From: Micromonospora thermarum
Lineage (GTDB): Bacteria; Actinomycetota; Actinomycetes; Mycobacteriales; Micromonosporaceae
Length of the DNA stretch: 64,000 bases
Direction: 5' to 3'
Assembly (NCBI RefSeq): GCF_012034245.1
Contig: NZ_JAATEO010000003.1
Location: 244,405 to 308,404, forward strand
How positions within the stretch are numbered: position 1 is the first letter of the stretch; each line of letters begins with the position of its first letter. The translations under genes and the position numbers were made by a program. Of the stretch, positions 44,726-53,696 are shown in pieces. Under the pieces are notes generated by a model. The model did not search any database. It worked only from the letters and a program-made list of their open reading frames with translations, and was not told the origin of the DNA.

Positions 44726-44781
44726 CCCCCCACCCGCTCCCCGCGCTCCCCGCGCTCCCCGCGCGCCCCTCTCTCCTGCGC

Positions 44782-44851
44782 CGATCTTGCACTTTGGGCC
44801 CTTGCTTCGCCCTTATGTGCGGCTTTTGTCGGGGCAGAAAGTGCAAGATCG
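44782..44851. repeat. Palindromic repeat family A, copy A4
   Basis: Perfect 14-bp arms CGATCTTGCACTTT (44782-44795) and AAAGTGCAAGATCG (44838-44851). It sits between the 3' ends of the convergent STAS and response-regulator genes. A 10-bp tandem (CGCTCCCCGC-like, about 44733-44765) precedes it. Confidence 0.9.
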
Positions 44852-44895
44852 ACGAGCGGAATCGCCGGGGGTGGGGCGTGGGGATCCCCTGTCGG

Positions 44896-45453
44896 TCAGT
44901 CGGGGGTGCCCCAGCGGGCCTGTTCCAGGAGGTCGATCGCGCGGGTCACCGCTTCCGGGTCCGTGTCGTTGCGCAGCAGGGCGGTCGCCTCGTCCACCGC
45001 GTCGGTCAGCAGCCGCCACTGCCGGTCGCGCTCCCGGACCAGGTCGGACTGCGCCGCGAGCTGCCGCGTCTTCACCCACAGCTCCACGAACACCGACACC
45101 TTGGCACGCAGCACCCACGGGTCGAACGGCTTGGTGAGGTAGTCCACCGCACCGACCGCGTACCCGCGCAGCGCCAGCTGGGCGTCCCGGTCGGCGGCGG
45201 TGAGGAAGATGATCGGGACGTGCCGCGTACGCTCCCGCCGCTTGATGTGGCTCGCGGTCTCGAAGCCGTCCATGTCGGGCATCTGCGCGTCGAGGAGGAT
45301 CACCGCGAAGTCGTCGACGAGGAGCTGCTTCAGGGCCGCCTCGCCGCTCTCCACCGCCACCGACTGCACCGGAAGCCCTTGGAGGATCGCCTCCAGGGCC
45401 ATCAGGTTCTCCCGGCGGTCGTCCACCAGCAGCGCCTTCGCCATCTGGGTCAC
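44896..45453 (-). CDS. Response regulator with C-terminal helical segment
   Basis: 185 aa. Receiver domain (residues 5-125) with DD, phospho-acceptor Asp in [11 protein letters not shown], Thr in LTAAD and Lys in TKPFDP. The C-terminal 60 residues are helical, without a DNA-binding domain, so output is probably protein-protein. GTG 45453 overlaps the kinase stop (GTGA), so it is the cognate partner of the hybrid kinase. Confidence 0.9.
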   Translation of the reverse strand: MTQMAKALLVDDRRENLMALEAILQGLPVQSVAVESGEAALKQLLVDDFAVILLDAQMPDMDGFETASHIKRRERTRHVPIIFLTAADRDAQLALRGYAVGAVDYLTKPFDPWVLRAKVSVFVELWVKTRQLAAQSDLVRERDRQWRLLTDAVDEATALLRNDTDPEAVTRAIDLLEQARWGTPD

Positions 45454-48400
45454 GAACTCTCCTCGCTCCGGCTGCCGCTGATCCAGGACGACATGAGCTC
45501 GATCAGCTCGTCCAGGTCGACCGGCTTGGTGATGTAGTCACTACCCCCGGCCGCCAACGCCGACTCCCGGTCACCGGGCATCGCCTTCGCGGTCAGGAAG
45601 ACGATCGGCAGGTCGGCGAACCGGTGGTTGCGCCGGATCTGCCGCGTCGTCTCGTATCCGTCCTGGTCGGGCATCATGGCATCCATCAGCACGATGTCCA
45701 CCTCGGGGTGCTCGGCCAGGAGGCGGACGCCGTCCGCCCCGTTGTCCGAGTACAACACGGTCATACCGTGCAGCTCCAATGCGCTGGTCAGGGCGAAGAC
45801 GTTCCGGACGTCGTCGTCCACGATCAGCACCGTCGCGCCCTCCAGCTGGCGCGTGGCCGGCGCCTCCGACGCCTCCGGCAGCAGTTCCACCGGCGGCATC
45901 AGCAGCGACGACGGCAGGCCGGCCCGGGCGGGCGAGGGCGGCGCCGGCGCCACGACGGCGTCCGGGGCCAGCACGTCGGGTACGAAGAGAGTGAACGTGG
46001 ACCCCTGCCCGGGCACCGACGACACGCTGATCGCGCCACCCAGCAGCCGGGCCAGGTCCCGGCTGATCGACAGGCCCAGACCGGTGCCGCCGTAACGGCG
46101 GCTGGTGGTGCCGTCGGCCTGCTGGAACGCCTCGAAGATGATCGAGAGTTTGTCGTCGGAGATGCCGATGCCGGTGTCCATCACGGTGAACGCGATCACC
46201 TGCCGGGCGTTGGTCAGCGCCGGTACGTCGAACACGGCGTACTCCGGGGCCGGAGCGATCCTGAGCGTCACCGTGCCGGTGTCGGTGAACTTCACCGCGT
46301 TGGAGAGCAGGTTGCGGAGGATCTGCTGCAACCGCTGGGTGTCGGTGACGAGCGCCTCCGGCAGTCCCTCGCCGACCTCGACCTCGAAGCCCAGGCCCTT
46401 CTCCTCGGCCTGGGGCGCGAACGCCTGCTCCACGTAGTTGCGGATCTCGGTGAACCGGATCTCGGTCGGCTCGACGTCCATCCGACCCGCCTCGATCTTG
46501 GACAGGTCGAGGATGTCGTCGATCAGCGAGAGCAGGTCGGAGCCGGCGCTGTGGATCGTCCGGGCGAACTCGATCTGCTTCGGGCTGAGGTTCTTCTCCG
46601 AGTTCTCGGCGAGCAGCCGGGCCAGCAGCAGCAGGGAGTTCAGCGGCGTACGCAGCTCGTGGCTCATGTTGGCCAGGAACTCCGACTTGTACGCCGACGC
46701 CCGGGTGAGCTGCTGCGCCTTCTCCTCCAGGCCGAGCCGGGCCAGCTCGATCTCCCGGTTCTTCGTCTCGATGTTGCCCTTCTGCTCCGACAGCAGCTTC
46801 GCCTTGTCCTCCAGTTCGGCGTTGGTGCGCTGGAGTTCGGCCGACTGCTCCTGGAGCTCGTGGGCCAGCCGCTGCGACTGGGCGAGCAGCTCCTCCGTAC
46901 GCCGGTTCGCCTGGATGGTGTTGACCGCGACGCCGATCGTGAGGACCAGCCGCTCGAGGAACGCCAGGTGCAGGTCGGAGAAGGCCGACACGCCGGCGAA
47001 CTCGATCACGCCGAGCAGCTCGCCCTCGAAGAGCACCGGCAGCACGACCAGGTCGGCCGGCGGCGTGTCGGCGAGCCCGGAGCGCAGCGTGAGCCGGCTG
47101 TCCGGAGCCGCGCTCACCCGGATGGTGCGGCGGGAGAGCGCGGTCTGCCCGACGAGCCCCTCGCCGGGGCCGAAGGTCACGTCGTGTCCACGAGCCACGT
47201 AGCCGTACGAGGCGGCGAGCCGCAGCCGGACGCTCCCCTCCGAGTTGTCGACGAGGAAGAAGGCACCGAGCTGCGCGTCGACCAGCGGCGTCACCTCCAT
47301 CATGATCATGCGGCAGACCTCGCCGAGGTCGCGCTGCCCCTGGAGGAGGCCGCCGATACGGGCCAGGTTGGAGTCCAGCCAGCCCTGCTCGGCGTTCTTC
47401 TTGGTCGTCTCCCGGAGGGTGACGATCATCTGGTTGATGTTGTCCTTCAGCTCGGCGACCTCGCCCTGCGCCTCGACCGCGATCCGCTGGGTCAGGTCGC
47501 CCCGGGTCACCGAGGTGGAGACCTGGGCGATGGCGCGCAGCTGCGTGGTCAGCGTCGAGGCGAGCTGGTTGACGTTCTCGGTGAGGTCACGCCACGTACC
47601 GGAGACGCCCTTGACCTGGGCCTGACCACCGAGCTTGCCCTCGATGCCGACCTCACGGGCCACCCGGGTGACCTCGTCGGCGAACGACGACAGCTGGTCC
47701 ACCATCGTGTTGACGGTGTTCTTCAGCTCCAGGATCTCGCCCTGCGCGTCCACCGTGATCTTCTGGCCCAGGTCACCCTTCGCCACCGCCGTGGTGACCG
47801 AGGCGATGTTCCGCACCTGCGACGTCAGGTTCGACGCCATCGAGTTCACGTTGTCGGTCAGGTCCCGCCACGTACCCGACACGCCCTTGACCTGGGCCTG
47901 ACCACCGAGCTTGCCCTCGGTGCCCACCTCACGCGCCACCCGGGTGACCTCGTCAGCGAACGAGCTGAGCTGGTCCACCATCGTATTGACGGTGTTCTTC
48001 AGCTCCAGGATCTCGCCCTGCGCGTCCACCGTGATCTTCTGGCTCAGGTCACCCTTGGCGACGGCGGTCGAGACCTGGGCGATGTTGCGGACCTGGGACG
48101 TCAGGTTGGACGCCATCGAGTTCACGTTGTCGGTCAGGTCGCGCCAGGTGCCGGCGACGCCACGCACCTGGGCCTGACCACCCAGCTTGCCCTCGGTGCC
48201 CACCTCACGCGCCACCCGGGTCACCTCGTCGGCGAACGAGCTGAGCTGGTCGACCATCGTGTTCACCGTCGACTTGAGCTCCAGGATCTCGCCCCGGGCG
48301 TCGACGGTGATCTTCTGGCTGAGGTCGCCCTTCGCCACCGCCGTGGTGACCGAGGCGATGTTCCGCACCTGCGACGTCAGGTTCGACGCCATCGAGTTCA

Positions 48401-49817
48401 CGTTGTCGGTCAGGTCCCGCCACGTACCCGAGACACCCTTGACCTGGGCCTGGCCACCGAGCTTGCCCTCGGTGCCCACCTCACGCGCCACCCGCGTGAC
48501 CTCGTCAGCGAACGACGACAGCTGGTCCACCATCGTGTTCACGGTGTTCTTCAGCTCCAGGATCTCGCCCTGCGCGTCCACCGTGATCTTCTGGCTCAGG
48601 TCACCCTTGGCGACGGCGGTGGAGACCTGCGAGATGTTGCGGACCTGGCTGGTGAGGTTGCCAGCGAGCTGGTTGACGTTCTCGGTGAGGTCCCGCCACG
48701 TGCCGGAGACGCCACGCACCTGGGCCTGGCCACCCAGCTTGCCCTCGATACCCACCTCACGCGCCACCCGCGTCACCTCGTCGGCGAACGACGACAGCTG
48801 GTCCACCATCGTGTTCACGGTGTCCTTCAGCTCCAGGATCTCGCCCTGGGCCGCGACGGTGATCTTCTGCGAGAGGTCGCCCCGGGCCACCGCGGTGGAG
48901 ACCTGGGCGATGTTGCGCACCTGGGACGTCAGGTTCGACGCCATCGAGTTGACGCTGTCGGTAAGGTCCTTCCACGTGCCGGCCACGTTCGGCACCTCGG
49001 CCTGGCCGCCGAGCTTGCCCTCGGTGCCCACCTCCCGGGCCACGCGGGTCACCTGCTCGGCGAAGAGTCGCAGGGTGTCGGTCAGGTAGTTCATGGTGTC
49101 GGCCAGCTCGGCGACCTCGCCCCGCGCCCCCACGGTGATCTTCTGCGAGAGGTCACCCTTCGCCACCGCCGTCGCCACCTGGGAGATCGACCGCACCTGG
49201 CCGGTCAGGTTCGACGCCATGGTGTTCACCGAGTCGGTGAGGTCCTTCCACGTGCCGGCGACGCCCCGGACATCCGCCTGGCCGCCCAGCTTGCCCTCGG
49301 TGCCCACCTCCCGGGCCACCCGGGTCACCTCGTCCGCGAACGACGACAGCTGGTCGACCATCGTGTTCACCGTGCGGCCGATGCGCAGGTACTCACCGCG
49401 CAGCGGCCGGCCGTCGATCTCCAGCGCCATGTGCTGCGAGAGGTCGCCCTCCGCGACCGCCACGATGACCCGGGCGATCTCGGTGGTGGGGCGACCGAGG
49501 TCGTCGATGAGGGAGTTGACCGCGCGCTGCCCCTCGGCCCACGAGCCGTCCAGGCCCTCGTCGTCCAGGCGCTCGGTGAGCCGGCCGTCGCGGCCGACGA
49601 TCCGGCTGATCCGCCGCAGGTCGTGGTACTGCCGTTCCTGGAGCGAGACCACCTCGTTGAAGGCGTCCGCCACCTCACCCGCGCGGCCCGCCCGGCGGGG
49701 CAGCCGCACCTTGAGATCACCGCGGCGGACCCGCCGCAGCGCCTCGGTCAGCTCGACGAGGACCGCCTCGTGGTCCGGCACGGACGGATCCGCCACCGGC
49801 TGTTTCGCCGTGGTCAT
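45450..49817 (-). CDS. Multi-HAMP hybrid histidine kinase
   Basis: 1455 aa, apparently cytoplasmic, with no clear membrane helix. Order: N-terminal HAMP-like segments (about 20-145), seven near-identical HAMP units of 92 residues (about 150-790), GAF domain (about 830-990), coiled coil, HisKA with the phospho-His in [13 protein letters not shown] (about 1050), HATPase (to about 1270) and a C-terminal receiver with Asp in [13 protein letters not shown]. The first repeat pair begins [23 protein letters not shown] 49817 is the better spaced of two adjacent ATG codons. Poly-HAMP arrays relay or tune signals. It works with the downstream response regulator; the input ligand is unknown. Confidence 0.93.
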   Translation of the reverse strand: MTTAKQPVADPSVPDHEAVLVELTEALRRVRRGDLKVRLPRRAGRAGEVADAFNEVVSLQERQYHDLRRISRIVGRDGRLTERLDDEGLDGSWAEGQRAVNSLIDDLGRPTTEIARVIVAVAEGDLSQHMALEIDGRPLRGEYLRIGRTVNTMVDQLSSFADEVTRVAREVGTEGKLGGQADVRGVAGTWKDLTDSVNTMASNLTGQVRSISQVATAVAKGDLSQKITVGARGEVAELADTMNYLTDTLRLFAEQVTRVAREVGTEGKLGGQAEVPNVAGTWKDLTDSVNSMASNLTSQVRNIAQVSTAVARGDLSQKITVAAQGEILELKDTVNTMVDQLSSFADEVTRVAREVGIEGKLGGQAQVRGVSGTWRDLTENVNQLAGNLTSQVRNISQVSTAVAKGDLSQKITVDAQGEILELKNTVNTMVDQLSSFADEVTRVAREVGTEGKLGGQAQVKGVSGTWRDLTDNVNSMASNLTSQVRNIASVTTAVAKGDLSQKITVDARGEILELKSTVNTMVDQLSSFADEVTRVAREVGTEGKLGGQAQVRGVAGTWRDLTDNVNSMASNLTSQVRNIAQVSTAVAKGDLSQKITVDAQGEILELKNTVNTMVDQLSSFADEVTRVAREVGTEGKLGGQAQVKGVSGTWRDLTDNVNSMASNLTSQVRNIASVTTAVAKGDLGQKITVDAQGEILELKNTVNTMVDQLSSFADEVTRVAREVGIEGKLGGQAQVKGVSGTWRDLTENVNQLASTLTTQLRAIAQVSTSVTRGDLTQRIAVEAQGEVAELKDNINQMIVTLRETTKKNAEQGWLDSNLARIGGLLQGQRDLGEVCRMIMMEVTPLVDAQLGAFFLVDNSEGSVRLRLAASYGYVARGHDVTFGPGEGLVGQTALSRRTIRVSAAPDSRLTLRSGLADTPPADLVVLPVLFEGELLGVIEFAGVSAFSDLHLAFLERLVLTIGVAVNTIQANRRTEELLAQSQRLAHELQEQSAELQRTNAELEDKAKLLSEQKGNIETKNREIELARLGLEEKAQQLTRASAYKSEFLANMSHELRTPLNSLLLLARLLAENSEKNLSPKQIEFARTIHSAGSDLLSLIDDILDLSKIEAGRMDVEPTEIRFTEIRNYVEQAFAPQAEEKGLGFEVEVGEGLPEALVTDTQRLQQILRNLLSNAVKFTDTGTVTLRIAPAPEYAVFDVPALTNARQVIAFTVMDTGIGISDDKLSIIFEAFQQADGTTSRRYGGTGLGLSISRDLARLLGGAISVSSVPGQGSTFTLFVPDVLAPDAVVAPAPPSPARAGLPSSLLMPPVELLPEASEAPATRQLEGATVLIVDDDVRNVFALTSALELHGMTVLYSDNGADGVRLLAEHPEVDIVLMDAMMPDQDGYETTRQIRRNHRFADLPIVFLTAKAMPGDRESALAAGGSDYITKPVDLDELIELMSSWISGSRSEESS
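47450..49380 (-). repeat. Seven-unit 276-bp tandem repeat coding HAMP domains
   Basis: The block GAGCTTGCCCTCGGTGCCCA recurs at about 47631, 47907, 48183, 48459, 48735, 49011 and 49287, exactly 276 bp apart (92 codons). Neighbouring units are almost identical at the DNA level, including synonymous positions, indicating recent duplication or gene conversion. Confidence 0.9.
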
Positions 49818-49820
49818 CAT

Positions 49821-50009
49821 TCCTCGCTCACGTCGGGGGCGACAGGTCGGCCATCCCATATTGTGCCTGCGACCCGGTCTGCGCCAGGCCGGCGCGACGG
49901 TCAATGCGTACCGGATCGGACAGCGGGCACCATCCCGGTCCACTACCGGCCGTGACCGGTCCGTCCGATCCGCTTGGCACCCGTGGGGGCGGCGATGGAG
50001 GATACGGGG
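49821..50009. promoter_or_regulatory. Divergent promoter region, kinase / SpoIIE phosphatase
   Basis: 189 bp between divergent signalling genes. No further gene is visible. GGAGG at 49998-50002 serves the rightward ATG at 50010. Confidence 0.4.
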
Positions 50010-52091
50010 ATGTCAGCGGAGGCGGAGCCCGTGGAGACCGACGGGCGGGACGAGCACGTCCGGCGGGTCCGGCTGCCCGCCGACCGGCGTACGCCCGCCG
50101 CCGCGCGGGCCGTCGTCCGGTCCGTGCTCACCGAGGCGCACCTGGAGGAGCTGACCAACGAGGCGCTGCTGCTCACCACCGAGCTGTCCACCAATGCCGT
50201 GGAGCACGCCCGCACCGAACTGGACGTCGAGGTCGTCGCCGACCGGTTCGGGCTCACCGTGACCGTGTCCGACTTCGCGGGCGGTCCGGTGGACGAGCTG
50301 ACCGTCGGGGTCCGCAACGAGAGCAGCGACATCACCGAGATCTCCGAACGCGGGCGGGGTCTGCTGCTGGTCGACCACTTCGCCAGCCGCTGGGGCACCA
50401 CGTACCTGCCCACGGGGAAGGGTGTCTGGTTCCGCCTCGACCGCCCGACCCCGCCCGGCGCCGCACCGCCCGGGGCCGCCCCGGTCGTGCCGAGCGCGGC
50501 GTCCGCCGGTGGCGACCCCCCGGCCGGCGACAGCTCCGCGCCGAGCGCCGCGGCGATGAGCCAGCTGATGCAGACCACCCCCGACCCGTACGCCGAGGAT
50601 CCGCTCCCCGACTTCGCCACCAGCCTGCTGACCCGGGTCGCCGAGATGGTCGGCGCGGCCGGCGGCGTGGTCCGGCTGGACCGGGGCGACGGACAGGGCC
50701 CGCAGGTGCTGGCGCGCTACGGTCGGCAACCCCGGGCGGGCCACGAACTGCTCCGGGTGCCGCTCGCCGTGCACCGGCCGTACGCCGGCGAGCTGGAGCT
50801 GGACGCGGCGCCGTCCGCGTACGCCCGGCCACTGGCGGCGCTGATGGCCGAGCGGCTCTCGCTGCATTTGGAGAACGACCGGCTCCGCCGCGCCGACGTC
50901 CGGCGGCAGGCCTGGTTGACGTTCCTCGCGGAGGCGAGCGAGCTGCTCGCCCAGTCCCTCGACGTCGAGCTGACCATGGCGCTCATCCCGCAACTCGTGG
51001 TGCCCCGCCTGGGGCAGTGGTGCGCGGTGCACACCACCGACGAGTGGGGTCGGCTGCGCCTGGCGGCGGCCAGCCACGCCGACGAGTCGGTGCTGCCGCA
51101 GCTGCACGCGGTGCTGCGGGAGACCGGGCCGGAGTCGATCCAGGCCCGCCTGCGCGAGGCGTCCCGCAACGGCACCCAGTTGCCCCTGGGCGCGCCGATG
51201 GAGGGTTTCGCCCTCCCGCTGATCGCGCGCGGTCAGCGGCTCGGCACCCTCGCCGTCGGCCGGCACCAGCGGCACCGCCACGACCCGGACGAGGTGGCCG
51301 TCCTGGAGGATGTGGCCCGCCGGGCGGCGCTGGCGATCGAGAACGCCCGGATCCACGCCGAGCGCCGCCGGGTCGCCCAGACCCTCCAGCAGTCGCTGCT
51401 GCCTCCCGTGCTCCCGGTGGTCGAGGGCATCGGCTTCGCCGCCGAGTACGTCCCGACCGGGGACGACGCCGACGTCGGCGGCGACTTCTACGACGTGCTG
51501 CCGCTGCCCGACGGCCGTTGGCTCGTGGTCATCGGCGACGTCTCGGGCAAGGGTGTGCAGGCGGCGGCGGTCACCGGCCTGGTCCGGGACGTCATCCGCA
51601 CGCTGGTCGGCGACGGCAAGCCGCTGCCCGAGGCACTGAGCCGGCTCAACGGGACGCTGGTGGAGCGGGGCGGCGGCCGGTACTGCACGCTGGCGCTGGC
51701 GGCGGTCGGGCCGGGCGACGGCGACCAGCTCGAGGTGTCGCTGCACCTGGCCGGCCACGACCGGCCGGTGCGGCTGAAGTCCGTCGGCGGGGCCGACTTC
51801 GTCGGTACCGGCGGCACAGCACTCGGCCTGCTCGACTCGATCGCCTCGCCGACGGCCGAGATCACGCTCGACCCCGGCGACTCCCTGGTCTTCTACACGG
51901 ACGGCGTCACCGAACGGCGGCGCGGCCGGGAGCTGTTCGGGGTCGACCGCCTCCGCGACGCGGCCGCCCCGCTCGCCGGGTACTCGGCCGACGTGGTGGC
52001 CGCCCGCCTGCGCTCGACCGCGATCGGCTTCTCCCCCGAGCCACCCCGCGACGACATCGCCATCCTGGTCCTCCGCAACGACGCCGGCTGA
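50010..52091 (+). CDS. SpoIIE-type PP2C phosphatase with ATPase-like and GAF domains
   Basis: 693 aa. N-terminal HATPase_c domain of the RsbW type (residues 20-145, [10 protein letters not shown] as N box and [15 protein letters not shown] as G box), a Pro/Ala linker, GAF-type sensor region (about 190-430) and a C-terminal SpoIIE phosphatase domain with metal-binding [24 protein letters not shown] and a final DDIAILVLR. It may both phosphorylate and dephosphorylate STAS proteins such as the one at 44390. ATG 50010 has GGAGG 7 nt upstream; earlier in-frame starts are poorer. Confidence 0.92.
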   Translation: MSAEAEPVETDGRDEHVRRVRLPADRRTPAAARAVVRSVLTEAHLEELTNEALLLTTELSTNAVEHARTELDVEVVADRFGLTVTVSDFAGGPVDELTVGVRNESSDITEISERGRGLLLVDHFASRWGTTYLPTGKGVWFRLDRPTPPGAAPPGAAPVVPSAASAGGDPPAGDSSAPSAAAMSQLMQTTPDPYAEDPLPDFATSLLTRVAEMVGAAGGVVRLDRGDGQGPQVLARYGRQPRAGHELLRVPLAVHRPYAGELELDAAPSAYARPLAALMAERLSLHLENDRLRRADVRRQAWLTFLAEASELLAQSLDVELTMALIPQLVVPRLGQWCAVHTTDEWGRLRLAAASHADESVLPQLHAVLRETGPESIQARLREASRNGTQLPLGAPMEGFALPLIARGQRLGTLAVGRHQRHRHDPDEVAVLEDVARRAALAIENARIHAERRRVAQTLQQSLLPPVLPVVEGIGFAAEYVPTGDDADVGGDFYDVLPLPDGRWLVVIGDVSGKGVQAAAVTGLVRDVIRTLVGDGKPLPEALSRLNGTLVERGGGRYCTLALAAVGPGDGDQLEVSLHLAGHDRPVRLKSVGGADFVGTGGTALGLLDSIASPTAEITLDPGDSLVFYTDGVTERRRGRELFGVDRLRDAAAPLAGYSADVVAARLRSTAIGFSPEPPRDDIAILVLRNDAG

Positions 52092-52116
52092 CCGCCGCGC
52101 CGACCCTCGGCCATCT

Positions 52117-52193
52117 TGATCGACTCGACGTCCATGAAGTCGCGCTATCCACCACGGGCGGACACCCCGACTTCAATGAAGCCGAGTCGATCA
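52117..52193. repeat. Palindromic repeat family B, copy B3
   Basis: Perfect outer arms TGATCGACTCG (52117-52127) and CGAGTCGATCA (52183-52193); inner GAAGTCGCGCTATC pairs imperfectly with GACACCCCGACTTC. Lies between the convergent phosphatase and FAD-oxidase genes. Confidence 0.85.
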
Positions 52194-52261
52194 CGGCCGG
52201 ACAGAGCCGACGCTCCGACACCGGGTCATCGCGGGCCAGGGCCGGCCGAGGGAGGTCGGGG

Positions 52262-53620
52262 TCAGAGGCCGCCGGGGAGGCGGCCGGGGGCGAGGCGGTG
52301 GTGCGGGTCGAGGTGTTCCTTGGCGGCGCGGAGCCGGGCCAGCCCGGCCAGCTCGCCCCACAGGTCGACCGCCCGCCGGACCGGCTCCGGGGCCGAGACC
52401 ACCACGCACCGCCCCTGCCGCGCGAGCAGGACCCCACGGACCGCGGCGAGGATCGAGGCCACCCGCTCGACGGGCAGCGCACCGGGCAGGGCCGCGTGCA
52501 CGACGCCGAGGCCGGCGGAGCCGCGGACCGGGACGGGCGCGCCGGCGGCGTCGCGCAGCGCGTACACGGCCGCGTGCAGGTCACTGATCGGGACCTCCAG
52601 GCGGAGCGCCGTGTCGCCCGGGCCGAACGGGTAGCGCCGCCACCACTCCGGCGCGGAGTGGCTGGCCGTGGCACCCGTGCCGAGCAGCGACACCATCCGG
52701 TCGGCACGCTCGGCGACGTCGGCGGGCCCACCCTCCAGGAGGACCACCAACGTGCCGGCCCGGGCCGGGCCGGTCGCGGCGCGTCCCGTCATCGACGGGT
52801 GACGCGCCATCGACTCGGCCCGGCCCCCCTGCCGCGGCCGGGGTCCCGCGCCGGCCGGGAGGTCCAGCTCGACCGCCGCCGGGTCGAGGCGGGCGGCGAG
52901 CACCGTACGCACGAGGTCGTGCACCTCCAGGGGCGTCCACACCGGCCGGGTGACCCAGATCCGGCTCGCCGGCACGGCGTGCACCCGGAGGGTGGCGGAG
53001 ACCAGCACGCCGAGCGCGCCCTGGGAGCCGCAGAGGAGGCGGGCCAGCTCCAGCCCCTCGGCACCGCCACCGGCACCGACCAGCTCGCCGTCGGCGTCCA
53101 GGTAGCGCAGGGACACGAGCTGGTCGCACGCGGTGCCGTGGCGGTGCCGCAGCGGACCGGCCTCACCGGCGGCCAGGACCCCGCCGAGGGTGGCGCCGTT
53201 GGACGGCGCGTCGAGGGCGAGCCGCTGGCCGGTGCGCTCCAGTGTGGCCTGGACGGCACGCAACGGGGTGCCGGCACCGATCTCGGCGGTCGAGGCACCG
53301 ACCGGCTCGTGCCCGATGCCGGCGAGCCGGCCGGTGTCGAACATGATGTCGACCCGGTCGGGGGCGGCACCCCAGTCGATCTTCGTGCCGGCGCCACGCG
53401 GGACCACGGTCAGGTCGTGCCGGGCGGCCAGCCGGAGCACCTCGGCGGCGGCGTGCGGCCCGCCCGGGACCGCGACCCAACGGGCCGGACGGCCGGCCAC
53501 CTCGTCCGCCGGGCCGGCGAGGCGGGCGAAGGGCGGCCCGCAGATCTCGGTCAACCGCCGGGTGATGTCGAGGGCTCCGGGTCGATCCGTGGAACTCGCC
53601 GCTGCCGCCATGCCGGTCAT
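52262..53620 (-). CDS. FAD-binding oxidase, GlcE/GlcD-like
   Basis: 452 aa. N-terminal FAD_binding_4 domain with VPRGAGTKIDWG and GATLGGVLAAGEAGP binding the diphosphate, LLCGSQGALGVL, and a C-terminal half that looks like the oxidase cap. Similar to glycolate-oxidase subunit GlcE, but no GlcD or GlcF gene is adjacent, so the substrate is open. Start is uncertain: ATG 53620 or 53611; no clear RBS. A LexA-box-like palindrome overlaps the start. Confidence 0.8.
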   Translation of the reverse strand: MTGMAAAASSTDRPGALDITRRLTEICGPPFARLAGPADEVAGRPARWVAVPGGPHAAAEVLRLAARHDLTVVPRGAGTKIDWGAAPDRVDIMFDTGRLAGIGHEPVGASTAEIGAGTPLRAVQATLERTGQRLALDAPSNGATLGGVLAAGEAGPLRHRHGTACDQLVSLRYLDADGELVGAGGGAEGLELARLLCGSQGALGVLVSATLRVHAVPASRIWVTRPVWTPLEVHDLVRTVLAARLDPAAVELDLPAGAGPRPRQGGRAESMARHPSMTGRAATGPARAGTLVVLLEGGPADVAERADRMVSLLGTGATASHSAPEWWRRYPFGPGDTALRLEVPISDLHAAVYALRDAAGAPVPVRGSAGLGVVHAALPGALPVERVASILAAVRGVLLARQGRCVVVSAPEPVRRAVDLWGELAGLARLRAAKEHLDPHHRLAPGRLPGGL

Positions 53621-53635
53621 CGTACACATGTTCGA
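53620..53635. promoter_or_regulatory. SOS-box-like palindrome in a divergent promoter
   Basis: On the minus strand TCGAACATGTGTACGA, against the actinobacterial LexA consensus TCGAAC-N4-GTTCGA: one mismatch. It lies at the FAD-oxidase start and 60 bp before the divergent peptidase gene. Confidence 0.45.
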
Positions 53636-53684
53636 AAGTTGCGGAAGGCATGTCGCGCGAAGGGGTGACCGGGCGTCCGGCCGG

Positions 53685-53690
53685 TAACGT
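53685..53690 (+). promoter_or_regulatory. Leaderless -10 box for the prolyl oligopeptidase gene
   Basis: TAACGT ends 6 nt before the GTG at 53697; there is no RBS, so a leaderless mRNA is likely. Confidence 0.5.
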
Positions 53691-53696
53691 GACGGC

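Noticed and set aside
44733..44765. 10-bp CGCTCCCCGC tandem run
   Set aside because: About three short units of simple GC-rich sequence; too little to call a functional repeat.
45624..49955. A 1443-codon plus-strand frame opposite the hybrid kinase
   Set aside because: Its repeats mirror the HAMP array on the other strand and it shows no domain; it is the antisense shadow of a repetitive gene.
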